From Pyrinomonadaceae bacterium (GTDB taxonomy: Bacteria; Acidobacteriota; Blastocatellia; Pyrinomonadales; Pyrinomonadaceae): DNA of 64,000 bases. The DNA lies in the NCBI GenBank assembly GCA_019694395.1, contig JAIBCC010000019.1, forward strand, positions 1 to 64,000, given 5' to 3'. Under the pieces are notes generated by a model, which saw nothing but the letters and a program-made list of their open reading frames with translations, had not been told where the DNA came from and made no database searches. Numbering within the stretch: the stretch's first letter is position 1; every line of letters begins with the position of its first letter. Below, piece by piece: positions 42,713-51,038 of the stretch. The position numbers and the translations under genes are program-made.

Positions 42713-43774
42713 ATGTCAAAATTATTTGAACCAATCAAAATTGGAAACATTGAGTTAAAAAACAGAATTATTTACGCCCCGATGACACGCAGTCGGGCAA
42801 ATGACGAGGGCGTTCAGCCCGATTTTGTCGCCACTTATTATGTTCAACGCGCATCCGCCGGATTGCTGATTACAGAGGCGACCAATGTTTCGCCAATGGC
42901 AAAAGGTTATGTCCGCACGCCGGGAATTTACACACAGGAACAAATCGAATCGTGGAAAAAAGTGACCGAAGCGGTTCACAACGCAGGCGGCAAAATTTTT
43001 ATGCAAATCTTTCACACTGGCAGAATTGCTTTACCGGATTTTCTGCCGAATAATGTCCAACCTGTTGCACCATCAGCAGTTAAAGCCAACGGGCAAAATT
43101 ACACTGATGACGGGATGAAAGATTTTGTGGAACCACGAGAATTAACCATCGAAGAAGTTAAACAAACCGTCAAAGATTTCGGAAATGCCGCAAAAAATGC
43201 TATCGAAGCAGGTTTCGATGGGGTTGAGCTACACGGGGCAAATGGTTATTTGGTGCATCAGTTCTTAGGCTCGAATACTAATTTGCGAACCGACGAATAC
43301 GGCGGAAGCTTTGAAAACCGCGCTCGCTTTTTGTTTGAAGTGCTTAACGCAATGATCGCTGAAATCGGTTCGGAACGAGTTAGTGTCCGTCTTTCTCCAG
43401 CCGGTCAATTCAACAATATGGAAGAAACCGATGCCGAAGAGCTTTACAAATTTATTCTGCCCGAACTTTCCAAATTAAATCTAGCTTATTTCCATCTCGG
43501 AACCTTTGATTTTTCCAAGGATTGGCACGCGATTTTGCGACCGTATTACAAAGGAAACTTTTTTGCCGGAGTCGGTTTTACCAAAGAACGAGCCGAAAAA
43601 CTTTTAGCCGAAGGCGGCGCGGATGCAATTGTTTTCGGAACTTCATTTTTGGCAAACCCAGATTTACCCGCCAGATTTGCCAATAATTGGGAATTAAATG
43701 TGCCGGATCAATCAACTTTTTACACGCCGGGTGAAAAAGGTTACACGGATTATCCGACTTATTCCCAAGCGTAA
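42713..43774 (+). CDS. Old Yellow Enzyme, NemA/PETN-reductase class
   Basis: Second ene-reductase in the region, 353 residues, of the classical OYE branch: APMTRSRANDEGVQPDF with Thr in place of the YqjM cysteine, [43 protein letters not shown], and VRLSPAGQFN. It should reduce enals, maleimides or nitro-esters. Having both OYE classes in one cluster argues for defence against reactive electrophiles. Confidence 0.94.
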   Translation: MSKLFEPIKIGNIELKNRIIYAPMTRSRANDEGVQPDFVATYYVQRASAGLLITEATNVSPMAKGYVRTPGIYTQEQIESWKKVTEAVHNAGGKIFMQIFHTGRIALPDFLPNNVQPVAPSAVKANGQNYTDDGMKDFVEPRELTIEEVKQTVKDFGNAAKNAIEAGFDGVELHGANGYLVHQFLGSNTNLRTDEYGGSFENRARFLFEVLNAMIAEIGSERVSVRLSPAGQFNNMEETDAEELYKFILPELSKLNLAYFHLGTFDFSKDWHAILRPYYKGNFFAGVGFTKERAEKLLAEGGADAIVFGTSFLANPDLPARFANNWELNVPDQSTFYTPGEKGYTDYPTYSQA

Positions 43775-43807
43775 GTAAATGTTGATTTGAAGATATTAAG
43801 TTTAACT

Positions 43808-43886
43808 GCGAAACACGCGAAACATACTAAAAAAAAATGAAAATTTGTTGATTTTTCTTTATTTTCGTGTCTTTCGCGTATTTCGC
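43808..43886. repeat. Inverted repeat GCGAAACACGCGAAA
   Basis: GCGAAACACGCGAAA (43808-43822) and TTTCGCGTATTTCGC (43872-43886) match in 14 of 15 inverted positions; adjacent A-rich and T-rich arms extend the pairing. It fills much of the 186-base gap between the OYE and SDR genes. There is no open reading frame here; the following ATG has a GGGG site. Confidence 0.8.
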
Positions 43887-43960
43887 CGGCAAAAAAATCA
43901 AGATGTTTAGTAATCGGCAACTAAGGTTAAATTATTAAAATTGAAAAAGGGGAAATTATT

Positions 43961-44803
43961 ATGAGTGAAAAAAAAGTTTGGTTTATTACCGGATGTTCAA
44001 CCGGATTCGGACGCGAACTGGCAAAACAATTGCTTGAAGGCGGCTACAAAGTGGCTTTAACCGCCAGAAATCTTGATAAAGTTCAGGATTTAGTAGCAAT
44101 AAATGAAGCAAATGCTTTGGCTCTGCAATTGGAAGTGACTGACAAACAACAGGTTGCCGACGCAGTTACGAGTGCGGAAAGTCATTTCGGCAGAATTGAT
44201 GTTTTGGTCAATAACGCCGGAGTTGGTTACTTCGGGGCAGCGGAAGAATCAGACGAAGAGGAAGTTCGCGCCATGTTTGAAACCAATTTCTGGGGGTTGT
44301 CGGCAATGACCCGGGCAGTTTTGCCGAAAATGCGGGAACGGCGTTCAGGAACTATCCTTAATATTTCTTCCATCGGCGGTTCAGTAGCATTCCCGGCTTT
44401 GTCCTATTATCACGCCACAAAATATGCGGTTAACGGTTTTTCCGAATCATTGCAGAAAGAAGTCGCGCCGCTTGGGATCAAAGTTGTAATTGTTCAGCCA
44501 TCAGGTTTTAGAACCGATTGGGCGGGACGTTCAGCAAACGATGCCAAAGTGAAAATTGCTGATTACGCCGAGACTTCGGGAACAAATCAGGCAAATATTC
44601 GCGGTATCAGTGGAAAACAACCGGGCGATCCGGCGCGCGCGGCAAAAGCAATTATCAACGCAGTTGAATCGGAAAACCCGCCGCATCATCTTTTGCTTGG
44701 CAAAGCTGCTTTGCGAAATGCTCGTTTGAAATTAGACGAATTGAAAGCGGATTATGATGCCAACGCCGAAGTTTCCGAAGGCGCGGATTTTCCCGAGGTT
44801 TAA
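43961..44803 (+). CDS. Short-chain dehydrogenase
   Basis: SDR of 280 residues: TGCSTGFGRELAKQLL, NNAGVGYFGAAEES, NISSIGGSVAFPALSYYHATKYAVNGFSE with the catalytic Ser, Tyr and Lys. It shares the AVESENPP(H/F) tail with the SDR at 35203, so these are paralogues, but this copy has no ArsR site upstream. It ends two bases before a GTG-started reductase gene, suggesting an operon. Confidence 0.92.
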   Translation: MSEKKVWFITGCSTGFGRELAKQLLEGGYKVALTARNLDKVQDLVAINEANALALQLEVTDKQQVADAVTSAESHFGRIDVLVNNAGVGYFGAAEESDEEEVRAMFETNFWGLSAMTRAVLPKMRERRSGTILNISSIGGSVAFPALSYYHATKYAVNGFSESLQKEVAPLGIKVVIVQPSGFRTDWAGRSANDAKVKIADYAETSGTNQANIRGISGKQPGDPARAAKAIINAVESENPPHHLLLGKAALRNARLKLDELKADYDANAEVSEGADFPEV

Positions 44804-44805
44804 TA

Positions 44806-45735
44806 GTGAGCGAAAAATTCAGAATTGCAATTTTAGGAATCGGTGGTGTAGGCGGTTATTTCGGCGGAAAATTAGCCGTCTATTTTGCCAATTCTAAAAC
44901 GGTCGAAATCATTTTTATCGCTCGCGGTGAAAATGCCAAAGCCCTTAAAGAGAATGGTTTAAAGGTCATTACAACCCAAAGCCAATTAATTGCCAAACCT
45001 CATTTAGTTTCTAATGATACAAATGAAATCGGCGTGGTTGATCTTTTTCTGATTTGCACCAAAGCCTACGATTTAGAGGAAAGCATTGTAAAATTCCAAG
45101 ACTGCATCGGCGAACAAACCGCAATTTTGCCCTTACTGAATGGCGTTGATAATTCTGAAAGAATTAATAAAATTGTGCCTAATGCAGAAGTCTGGAAAGG
45201 CTGTGCTTACATTGCTTCGAGACTGATTGAACCCGGAATTATCAAGGTTGACAGCGCTATTAAACTCTTACAATTTGGCAGTTCCGAGGGAAACAAAGAA
45301 AAACTAAAACTATTTGAAAAGTTGCTCAAATCGGCGGAAATTAATGTTGAATTTAAAAATGACATTGATAAAACGATTTGGGAAAAATTTATTTTCATCT
45401 CAAGTTTGGCAACACTGACTTCTTTTTTGGACACGAATGCGGGCGGAATTAACTCTTCGGCTGAAAATCAAAAACTTCTAAGCGATTTAATTACAGAAGT
45501 TACGAATCTTGCCAAAGTAAAAAAAATCAATGTAGATGATAATATCGCGCAAATTACTTTTGAGCGAATTAAAGGAATGAACGGCGAAATAACTTCGTCA
45601 ATGCACAGCGATTTTCAAAAAAAAGGAAAAACCGAACTGGAATCTTTGACGGGATATGTAGTAAAAGAGTCTGAGTCCTTAGGTTTAGCCGCTCCAAATT
45701 ATCAACGACTTTATACCGAACTCAAAAAAAGATAG
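44806..45735 (+). CDS. Ketopantoate reductase-family protein
   Basis: NADPH-dependent 2-dehydropantoate 2-reductase relative of 309 residues with GTG start. GIGGVGGYFGGKLA binds NADPH, LICTKAYDLEESI and LPLLNGVDN (the Asn site), then KTIWEKFIFISSLATLTSF with the catalytic Lys, and GEITSSMHSDFQKKGKTELESLTGYVV near the end. It could be PanE for coenzyme A synthesis, but in this setting a paralogue with another keto-acid substrate is equally possible. Confidence 0.88.
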   Translation: MSEKFRIAILGIGGVGGYFGGKLAVYFANSKTVEIIFIARGENAKALKENGLKVITTQSQLIAKPHLVSNDTNEIGVVDLFLICTKAYDLEESIVKFQDCIGEQTAILPLLNGVDNSERINKIVPNAEVWKGCAYIASRLIEPGIIKVDSAIKLLQFGSSEGNKEKLKLFEKLLKSAEINVEFKNDIDKTIWEKFIFISSLATLTSFLDTNAGGINSSAENQKLLSDLITEVTNLAKVKKINVDDNIAQITFERIKGMNGEITSSMHSDFQKKGKTELESLTGYVVKESESLGLAAPNYQRLYTELKKR

Positions 45736-45753
45736 ATTATCCGGAAAATTTTT

Positions 45754-45779
45754 TTGACAATTTAACAACTTTGTAACAA
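45754..45779 (+). promoter_or_regulatory. Direct repeats resembling a Pho-type box
   Basis: TTGACA (45754), TTAACA (45762) and TGTAACA (45772) follow one another at spacings of 8 and 10 bases in the 111-base gap before the Na/Pi cotransporter gene. Repeated TTAACA-like units are the binding pattern of PhoP-type response regulators. This is only a resemblance, but the downstream phosphate transport gene gives it sense. Confidence 0.35.
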
Positions 45780-45846
45780 CAAGCCAATTTCCGCATAATA
45801 AGATTATTTTTTTTGAATCTTGAAAATAAAATAATCTTTCAAAAAT

Positions 45847-46806
45847 ATGGAAATAATCTTGGGTTTACTTGGCGGAATCGTGCTGTTTCTCTACGCGATT
45901 AGCCAACTTTCTGAAAATATCCGCGAATGGGCGGACGATAAAATGAAGGATTTTATCGCTAAATTTACCCGCAATGTTTTTACCGCGATTTTAACGGGAA
46001 TTGTAGCAACCGTTCTCTTAAAATCAAGTTCGGCGGCAATCATCATCACGATAGTTTTGGTTGGAGCGGGAATTGTCACGTTTCGGCAATCTTTGGGAAT
46101 TGTAATGGGGGCGAACATTGGCACAACGATTTCCAGTCAAATTATGGCTTTAGATGTAGCTGAATACGCTGCCATAGCTTTGGCAATCGGATTCATTCTT
46201 TTCCTGATAACCGACCAAAAATACATCTTTCGACTCGGCAAAATAGTTTTTTATTTGGGAATGATATTTTTCGGCTTGCTGACAATGGAAAATGCGGTTG
46301 AGCCGTTAAAATCGAGTCAATATTTCAAAGATGTAATCGCAAGTTTTGAAAATCCGCTTCAAGGGGCTTTGGCAGGCGCGGGAATTGCAGCGGTTATTCA
46401 AAGCTCGTCGGCAACGGTTGCCTTGGCAATTACTTTGGCAAAACAATCATTGATAACACTTCCGGCGGCGGTGGCAGTTATGCTTGGTGCAGAACTCGGA
46501 ACTTGCGCGGACACTCTTTTGGCAACGGTTCGTTCAAATCGTCAGGCACTCAAAACCGGGCTTTTCCATTTTTCATTCAATTTAATAACGATCATCATTG
46601 GATTGATTTTGTTTTTGCCGTTTGTCGGTTTAATTGAATATGTTTCAAACGGAGCGGCTATCAAAACTCAAATTGCCAACGCCCATTTGATCTTCAACAT
46701 TCTTGGCGTGATCGGCTTTATCGGGTTTGTTCCCGTAATTGAAAAAACGCTCAACTATTTTTTACCAGACGAAGAAGAAATTGCAGGAGAATTACAAACA
46801 GCATAA
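45847..46806 (+). CDS. Na+/Pi cotransporter family protein
   Basis: Membrane protein of 319 residues with two inverted PNaS repeats: LLKSSSAAIIITIVLVGAG near 55-75 and VIQSSSATVALAITLAKQ near 180-197, the QSSSA motifs being substrate and sodium sites. About eight helices. It lacks the C-terminal PhoU-like domain of YjbB-type proteins. It probably imports or exports phosphate with sodium. A terminator follows. Confidence 0.92.
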   Translation: MEIILGLLGGIVLFLYAISQLSENIREWADDKMKDFIAKFTRNVFTAILTGIVATVLLKSSSAAIIITIVLVGAGIVTFRQSLGIVMGANIGTTISSQIMALDVAEYAAIALAIGFILFLITDQKYIFRLGKIVFYLGMIFFGLLTMENAVEPLKSSQYFKDVIASFENPLQGALAGAGIAAVIQSSSATVALAITLAKQSLITLPAAVAVMLGAELGTCADTLLATVRSNRQALKTGLFHFSFNLITIIIGLILFLPFVGLIEYVSNGAAIKTQIANAHLIFNILGVIGFIGFVPVIEKTLNYFLPDEEEIAGELQTA

Positions 46807-46830
46807 ATTTCTGCCGGAGAAATTTTTAGA

Positions 46831-46861
46831 ACAGTCTGCCTAGGCGGGCTGTTTTTCTTTT
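46831..46861 (+). terminator. Rho-independent terminator
   Basis: ACAGTCTGCCT (46831-46841) pairs with AGGCGGGCTGT (46842-46852, allowing G-T pairs) and leads into TTTTTCTTTT. It ends the Na/Pi cotransporter unit, 24 bases after its stop. Confidence 0.85.
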
Positions 46862-46888
46862 AGCGAATGAGAGTTTATACTCAAAATT

Positions 46889-47872
46889 ATGATTTACAAA
46901 AGACTTGGAAACAGCGATTTGGAAATCTCGGCAATTGGTTTAGGCTGTATGGGAATGTCCGAATTTTACGGTGAAACCAACGAAAAAGAATCAATGGAAA
47001 CATTGGAAAGGGCGTTGGAACTCGGCTTAAATTTTTACGACACTGCCGATATGTATGGACCTTTTACCAACGAGGAACTTTTGGGAAAATTTATCAAAGG
47101 CAAACGCCAAAAAGTTGTTATTGCCACCAAATTCGGCATTGAACGCGACCCGAATGATTGGACAAAACGCGGAATCAACGGTAAACCCGAATATGTCCGC
47201 AAGGCTGTTGAAGGCAGTTTGCAAAGACTCGGAATTGACGAAATTGATTTGTATTACCAGCATCGCGTTGATCCGAACACACCGATCGAAGAAACAGTTG
47301 GAGCAATGGCGGAACTCGTCAAAGAGGGCAAAGTCAAGTATTTAGGACTTTCCGAAGCCTCCGCCGAAACTCTGCGAAAAGCCAACGCAATTCATCCGAT
47401 TTCTGCTTTGCAATCCGAATATTCGATCTGGTCACGCGATATTGAAGGCGAAATTTTAAATACTTGCAAAGAATTAGGCGTGACTCTGGTTGCTTATTCA
47501 CCACTTGGACGAGGATTTTTGACCGGACGCTACAAAAAGCCAAGTGATTTGTCTTCAGATGATTACCGTCATCACACGCCCCGTTTCCAAGGCGAAAATT
47601 TTGAGAAAAACATTGAACTTGCCAACAAAGTTGAAGAAATCGCCAAAAGCAAAGGCTGCACTCCAGCCCAGCTCGCGCTCGCGTGGGTGATGAACAAAGA
47701 ACAAAATATCGTGCCGATTCCGGGAACTAAAAAAGTTTATCGGTTAGAAGAAAATTTGGGCGCATTGAATGTCGAATTAACTGCTGAAGATTTTGCAGAA
47801 ATTGAGCCTTTATCAAAAATGGTGCAAGGAATGCGTTATCCGGCGGATTATATGCAAGCCGTAAATCGTTAA
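46889..47872 (+). CDS. Aldo/keto reductase (AKR13-like)
   Basis: TIM-barrel NADPH reductase of 327 residues. [34 protein letters not shown] with Asp and Tyr, VVIATKFG with Lys, and [18 protein letters not shown] with His form the catalytic tetrad. [18 protein letters not shown] is the cofactor end. It begins just after a terminator and lies five bases before a metallophosphoesterase gene. Confidence 0.94.
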   Translation: MIYKRLGNSDLEISAIGLGCMGMSEFYGETNEKESMETLERALELGLNFYDTADMYGPFTNEELLGKFIKGKRQKVVIATKFGIERDPNDWTKRGINGKPEYVRKAVEGSLQRLGIDEIDLYYQHRVDPNTPIEETVGAMAELVKEGKVKYLGLSEASAETLRKANAIHPISALQSEYSIWSRDIEGEILNTCKELGVTLVAYSPLGRGFLTGRYKKPSDLSSDDYRHHTPRFQGENFEKNIELANKVEEIAKSKGCTPAQLALAWVMNKEQNIVPIPGTKKVYRLEENLGALNVELTAEDFAEIEPLSKMVQGMRYPADYMQAVNR

Positions 47873-47877
47873 AAGAA

Positions 47878-48726
47878 ATGAGGATAGCAATTTTTGCCGA
47901 CATTCACGGAAAATTTTTATTACCTTTTAAATTAGTTGACCTTTACCAAAAAGAAACGGGGAACGACATTGATTTGATTTTGCAATGCGGCGATATGGGC
48001 GCATTTCCCGACATTAAAAATCTGGATAAAGCCACTCTTAGACACGCCTCCAGAGATAGAGATGAGCTTGGTTTTTATGATGATTTTATTCAAACCAAAC
48101 CTGAGATAAAAGACTTTTTGGATAGGCTAAATATTGATATGATTTGTGTTCGCGGAAATCACGAAGATCATAATTTTCTTAACGAACTTGAATCTAAAAA
48201 CTCCGAAGAAACCAGATTTTCGATTGACCCATATCAAAGAGTTTGGGTCTGTAAAAGTGGTTTAGTGCAAACTTTTTCAGTTGATGAGGTAAGTTTGAAA
48301 TTTGTAGGAATTGGTCGAATTGGCGATAGAAAGGGCAGGGATCATCAGGAATTTATTCAGCAATATGAAAGATTAGAGATTGATAAGTTGCTGAAAAAAG
48401 AAGAGATATTTGATTTGCTAATTACTCACGATTGTAGTAATTCGACTCAACGGGGAATGGGAATGACGGAAATCAGAGAAGTTTTGGATAATGTAATTTT
48501 CCAGTATCATTTTTATGGGCATACGGGAGAACCGTTCAAAATTGAAATGGACGAAAATGGAATCACACAATCAGTTAAGATAAAAGAATTGGAGTTTAAT
48601 GCTGATGGTATTTTGCCTGAAGGTTGTATGATTATTCTCGAAAAAACTACTGAAGGTGAATTTATTTTTGAGGTTGTTGAGCAAAAACTTACCAATAAAT
48701 TATCGAAACACACTTGGAAATACTAA
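47878..48726 (+). CDS. Metallophosphoesterase
   Basis: Calcineurin-like phosphoesterase of 282 residues with the five motifs: FADIHG, QCGDMGAFP, RGNHEDHNF, LLITHDCS and YGHTGEP. The metal ligands Asp, His, Asn are all present. It has a clear insertion between GD and GNHE (LDKATLRHASRDRDELGFYDD). The substrate is unknown; sizes and motifs would allow nucleotide or RNA phosphoesters. Confidence 0.85.
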   Translation: MRIAIFADIHGKFLLPFKLVDLYQKETGNDIDLILQCGDMGAFPDIKNLDKATLRHASRDRDELGFYDDFIQTKPEIKDFLDRLNIDMICVRGNHEDHNFLNELESKNSEETRFSIDPYQRVWVCKSGLVQTFSVDEVSLKFVGIGRIGDRKGRDHQEFIQQYERLEIDKLLKKEEIFDLLITHDCSNSTQRGMGMTEIREVLDNVIFQYHFYGHTGEPFKIEMDENGITQSVKIKELEFNADGILPEGCMIILEKTTEGEFIFEVVEQKLTNKLSKHTWKY

Positions 48727-48781
48727 TCGAAAATAAATCGTTATCAATTTTGCGTTATACACTATTGGATTAGCTGATTTT

Positions 48782-49264
48782 ATGAAAGGTAAATTTATAT
48801 TCACGGTAATTTTAGCTTTTGTTTTTTTATCAACAAAAGTTCCAAACTCTTTTGCCCAAAGAGCTTCCGTTTCCGGCAAAGAAGTGACAGGAACATTTCG
48901 TTTAGCGTTTACGGGAAAATACAAGGGAAGTTCAAGCGATATTTTAATTCAAGCTTTGGGTGGCGGCAAAATTAAAATTGGTTTTGATTTGATCTATCCT
49001 TATACGATGAGTAACGGCGATTTGATGGCAAACATTGGGCAATCTGTTGTCGAGGGAAGAATTACGGGCGACAAAGCGTTTTATTCTTCCAATGAAAATG
49101 AAGGGAAATGTGAAATTACAATTCATTTTTTCAAACCCGGAATTATTAAAGTAACGCAGGAACAGGAAGGCGCAAGTTGCGGTTTTGGGAACAATGTGAC
49201 GGCGGCAGGAACTTATAAAAAAGTTAGTTCTGCAAAACCGAATTTTTCTAAGATTATTCAGTAA
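48782..49264 (+). CDS. Exported protein of unknown function
   Basis: A 160-residue protein with a signal peptide (FIFTVILAFVFLSTKVPNSFAQ). The mature part looks like a small beta-barrel or lipocalin-type sandwich (GTFRLAFTGKYKGSSSDILIQALGGGKIKIGFDLIYPY, CEITIHFFKPGIIKVTQEQEGASCGFGNNVTAAGTYKKV), ending with two Cys that could bond. I do not recognise the family. Confidence 0.7.
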   Translation: MKGKFIFTVILAFVFLSTKVPNSFAQRASVSGKEVTGTFRLAFTGKYKGSSSDILIQALGGGKIKIGFDLIYPYTMSNGDLMANIGQSVVEGRITGDKAFYSSNENEGKCEITIHFFKPGIIKVTQEQEGASCGFGNNVTAAGTYKKVSSAKPNFSKIIQ

Positions 49265-49278
49265 AATAAGTCCATAAA

Positions 49279-50385
49279 ATGATTAAATTAACCGAACCGA
49301 CATTGCTTTTAGATAAGGCTAAATGCTTGAAAAATATTGAGTTTATTGTTGAAAAAGCAAAAAAACAAAACATAACACTCAGACCGCATTTCAAAACGCA
49401 TCAATCGCACGAAATCGGACGTTGGTTTAGACATTTGGGTGTCGAAAAAATTACGGCATCCTCATTAAAAATGGCAGAATATTTTGCGGAAGACGGTTGG
49501 CAGGATGTAACTGTGGCTTTTCCTGTCAATGTTCACGAAATTGAACGAATAAATTCTTTGGCAGAAAAAATAAAGTTGAATTTGTTGGTTGTTGCGCCGG
49601 AAACCATAGAGAAATTGGCGAAGGATTTGAAATTTCCCGTTAATATTTTTATCGAAATTGACAGCGGCGATCACAGAACGGGTTTAAATCCTGATGATTT
49701 TGAGAATATTGACCGAATTTTGGCGGAAATTAATCGATTTGAATTGCTCACCTTCAAAGGTTTTTTGACTCACGCCGGACATAGCTACGGAGTTCGCGGG
49801 GATAAAGAAGAACTTGCCAAAATTCATCGTGAAAGCGTTAGTTTAGTTGCACCGCTGAAAGCGAAATATTCCGCGCAATACTCTTATTTAACAATATCTT
49901 ACGGCGATACTCCAAACTGCAGTGTGATGGAGGATTTTACTGGGTTGGACGAAATCAGACCGGGAAATTTGGTTTTTTATGACGTTGTTCAAACCGAAAT
50001 CGGTTCTTGCACGCTCGACCAAATCGCCGTGGCAATGGCTTGTCCGGTGGTGGCAAAAAATCCTGACCGAAACGAAATTGTTATTTACGGCGGTGCGGTT
50101 CACCTGTCAAAAGATTCGATGATTATGCCGAACGGAGCAAAATCTTTTGGCAAAGTTGTAAATTTAACCGAGAAAGGTTGGGAAACAGACGAAACGGGCG
50201 CATATTTGAAATCTCTCTCGCAGGAACACGGCGTAATTTCTGCCCCGGATGAATTTTTTGAAAAAGTTCAACTTGGCGATTTTTTTGGAGTTTTGCCGAT
50301 CCATTCGTGTTTAATGGTGGATTTGAACAGTTCATATTTAACCCTGGAAGGGGAAAAAATCAGCAAATTCAGATTTTATGAATGA
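49279..50385 (+). CDS. D-threonine aldolase/D-serine dehydratase-type PLP enzyme
   Basis: Fold-type III PLP enzyme of 368 residues (alanine racemase N-terminal fold). The PLP lysine is Lys39 in LRPHFKTHQSHEIG; TASSLKMAEYFAEDG follows. The C-terminal metal site is in GVLPIHSCLMVDL (His-x-Cys), the DSD1-like signature, so it likely acts on a beta-hydroxy D-amino acid with a divalent metal. It overlaps the next gene by eight bases. Confidence 0.88.
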   Translation: MIKLTEPTLLLDKAKCLKNIEFIVEKAKKQNITLRPHFKTHQSHEIGRWFRHLGVEKITASSLKMAEYFAEDGWQDVTVAFPVNVHEIERINSLAEKIKLNLLVVAPETIEKLAKDLKFPVNIFIEIDSGDHRTGLNPDDFENIDRILAEINRFELLTFKGFLTHAGHSYGVRGDKEELAKIHRESVSLVAPLKAKYSAQYSYLTISYGDTPNCSVMEDFTGLDEIRPGNLVFYDVVQTEIGSCTLDQIAVAMACPVVAKNPDRNEIVIYGGAVHLSKDSMIMPNGAKSFGKVVNLTEKGWETDETGAYLKSLSQEHGVISAPDEFFEKVQLGDFFGVLPIHSCLMVDLNSSYLTLEGEKISKFRFYE

Positions 50386-51016
50386 ATATCTTGAGCCAAC
50401 CGAATTTTTAGATTTTGATAAGCAAATCGTTCTGGATTTTGCCGAAAAAAATACGGTCGGGGCAAAAACTGAAACTGAAAAAGCTGTCAAACTTTATTAT
50501 GCCGTGCGGGATGGTTTTCAATACAACCCGTATCTTTTGGATTTGCGGCGCGAAGGGTTGACTGCCAGCAATTTATTGACTCGGAATCGCGGTTATTGTG
50601 TTGAAAAAGCGGTGCTTTTGGCGGCGTGTGTGCGAGCTGTCGGCGTGCCGAGCCGTTTGAGTTTCTATATTGTCCGTAACCATATTGCGACGGAAAAACT
50701 TGAGAAGAAATTGCAGAAAAATTATCTCGTTTTTCACGGTGCGGCGGAGATTTTTTTGAACGACAAATGGTTGAAAACTACTCCGGCTTTTAACGCAAGT
50801 TTATGCAAATATTTAGGTGTTGATCCGCTTGAATTTGACGGCACAAAAGATTCCATTTTTCAGGAATATGACCACAAAGGGAACGTCTTTATGACCTATC
50901 TGCACGAATACGGAGCGTTTTCTGATTTACCTTACGAACTTTATTTGCAAGAATTAAAGAAGCATTATCCCCACATTTTTGAAGAGGGAAATTTGATTTA
51001 CGATTTTACGAAATAA
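50378..51016 (+). CDS. Transglutaminase-like superfamily protein
   Basis: A 212-residue protein with a papain-like triad: Cys in NRGYCVEKAVLLAACVRAVGVPSRL, His in YLVFHGAAEIFLNDKWLKTTPAFN and Asp further on. No signal peptide, so it should be cytosolic, as peptidases or amidases of this type. It is translationally coupled to the PLP enzyme gene. The substrate is not evident. Confidence 0.85.
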   Translation: MNEYLEPTEFLDFDKQIVLDFAEKNTVGAKTETEKAVKLYYAVRDGFQYNPYLLDLRREGLTASNLLTRNRGYCVEKAVLLAACVRAVGVPSRLSFYIVRNHIATEKLEKKLQKNYLVFHGAAEIFLNDKWLKTTPAFNASLCKYLGVDPLEFDGTKDSIFQEYDHKGNVFMTYLHEYGAFSDLPYELYLQELKKHYPHIFEEGNLIYDFTK

Positions 51017-51038
51017 TTTATTTTACCAACTTAATAAT

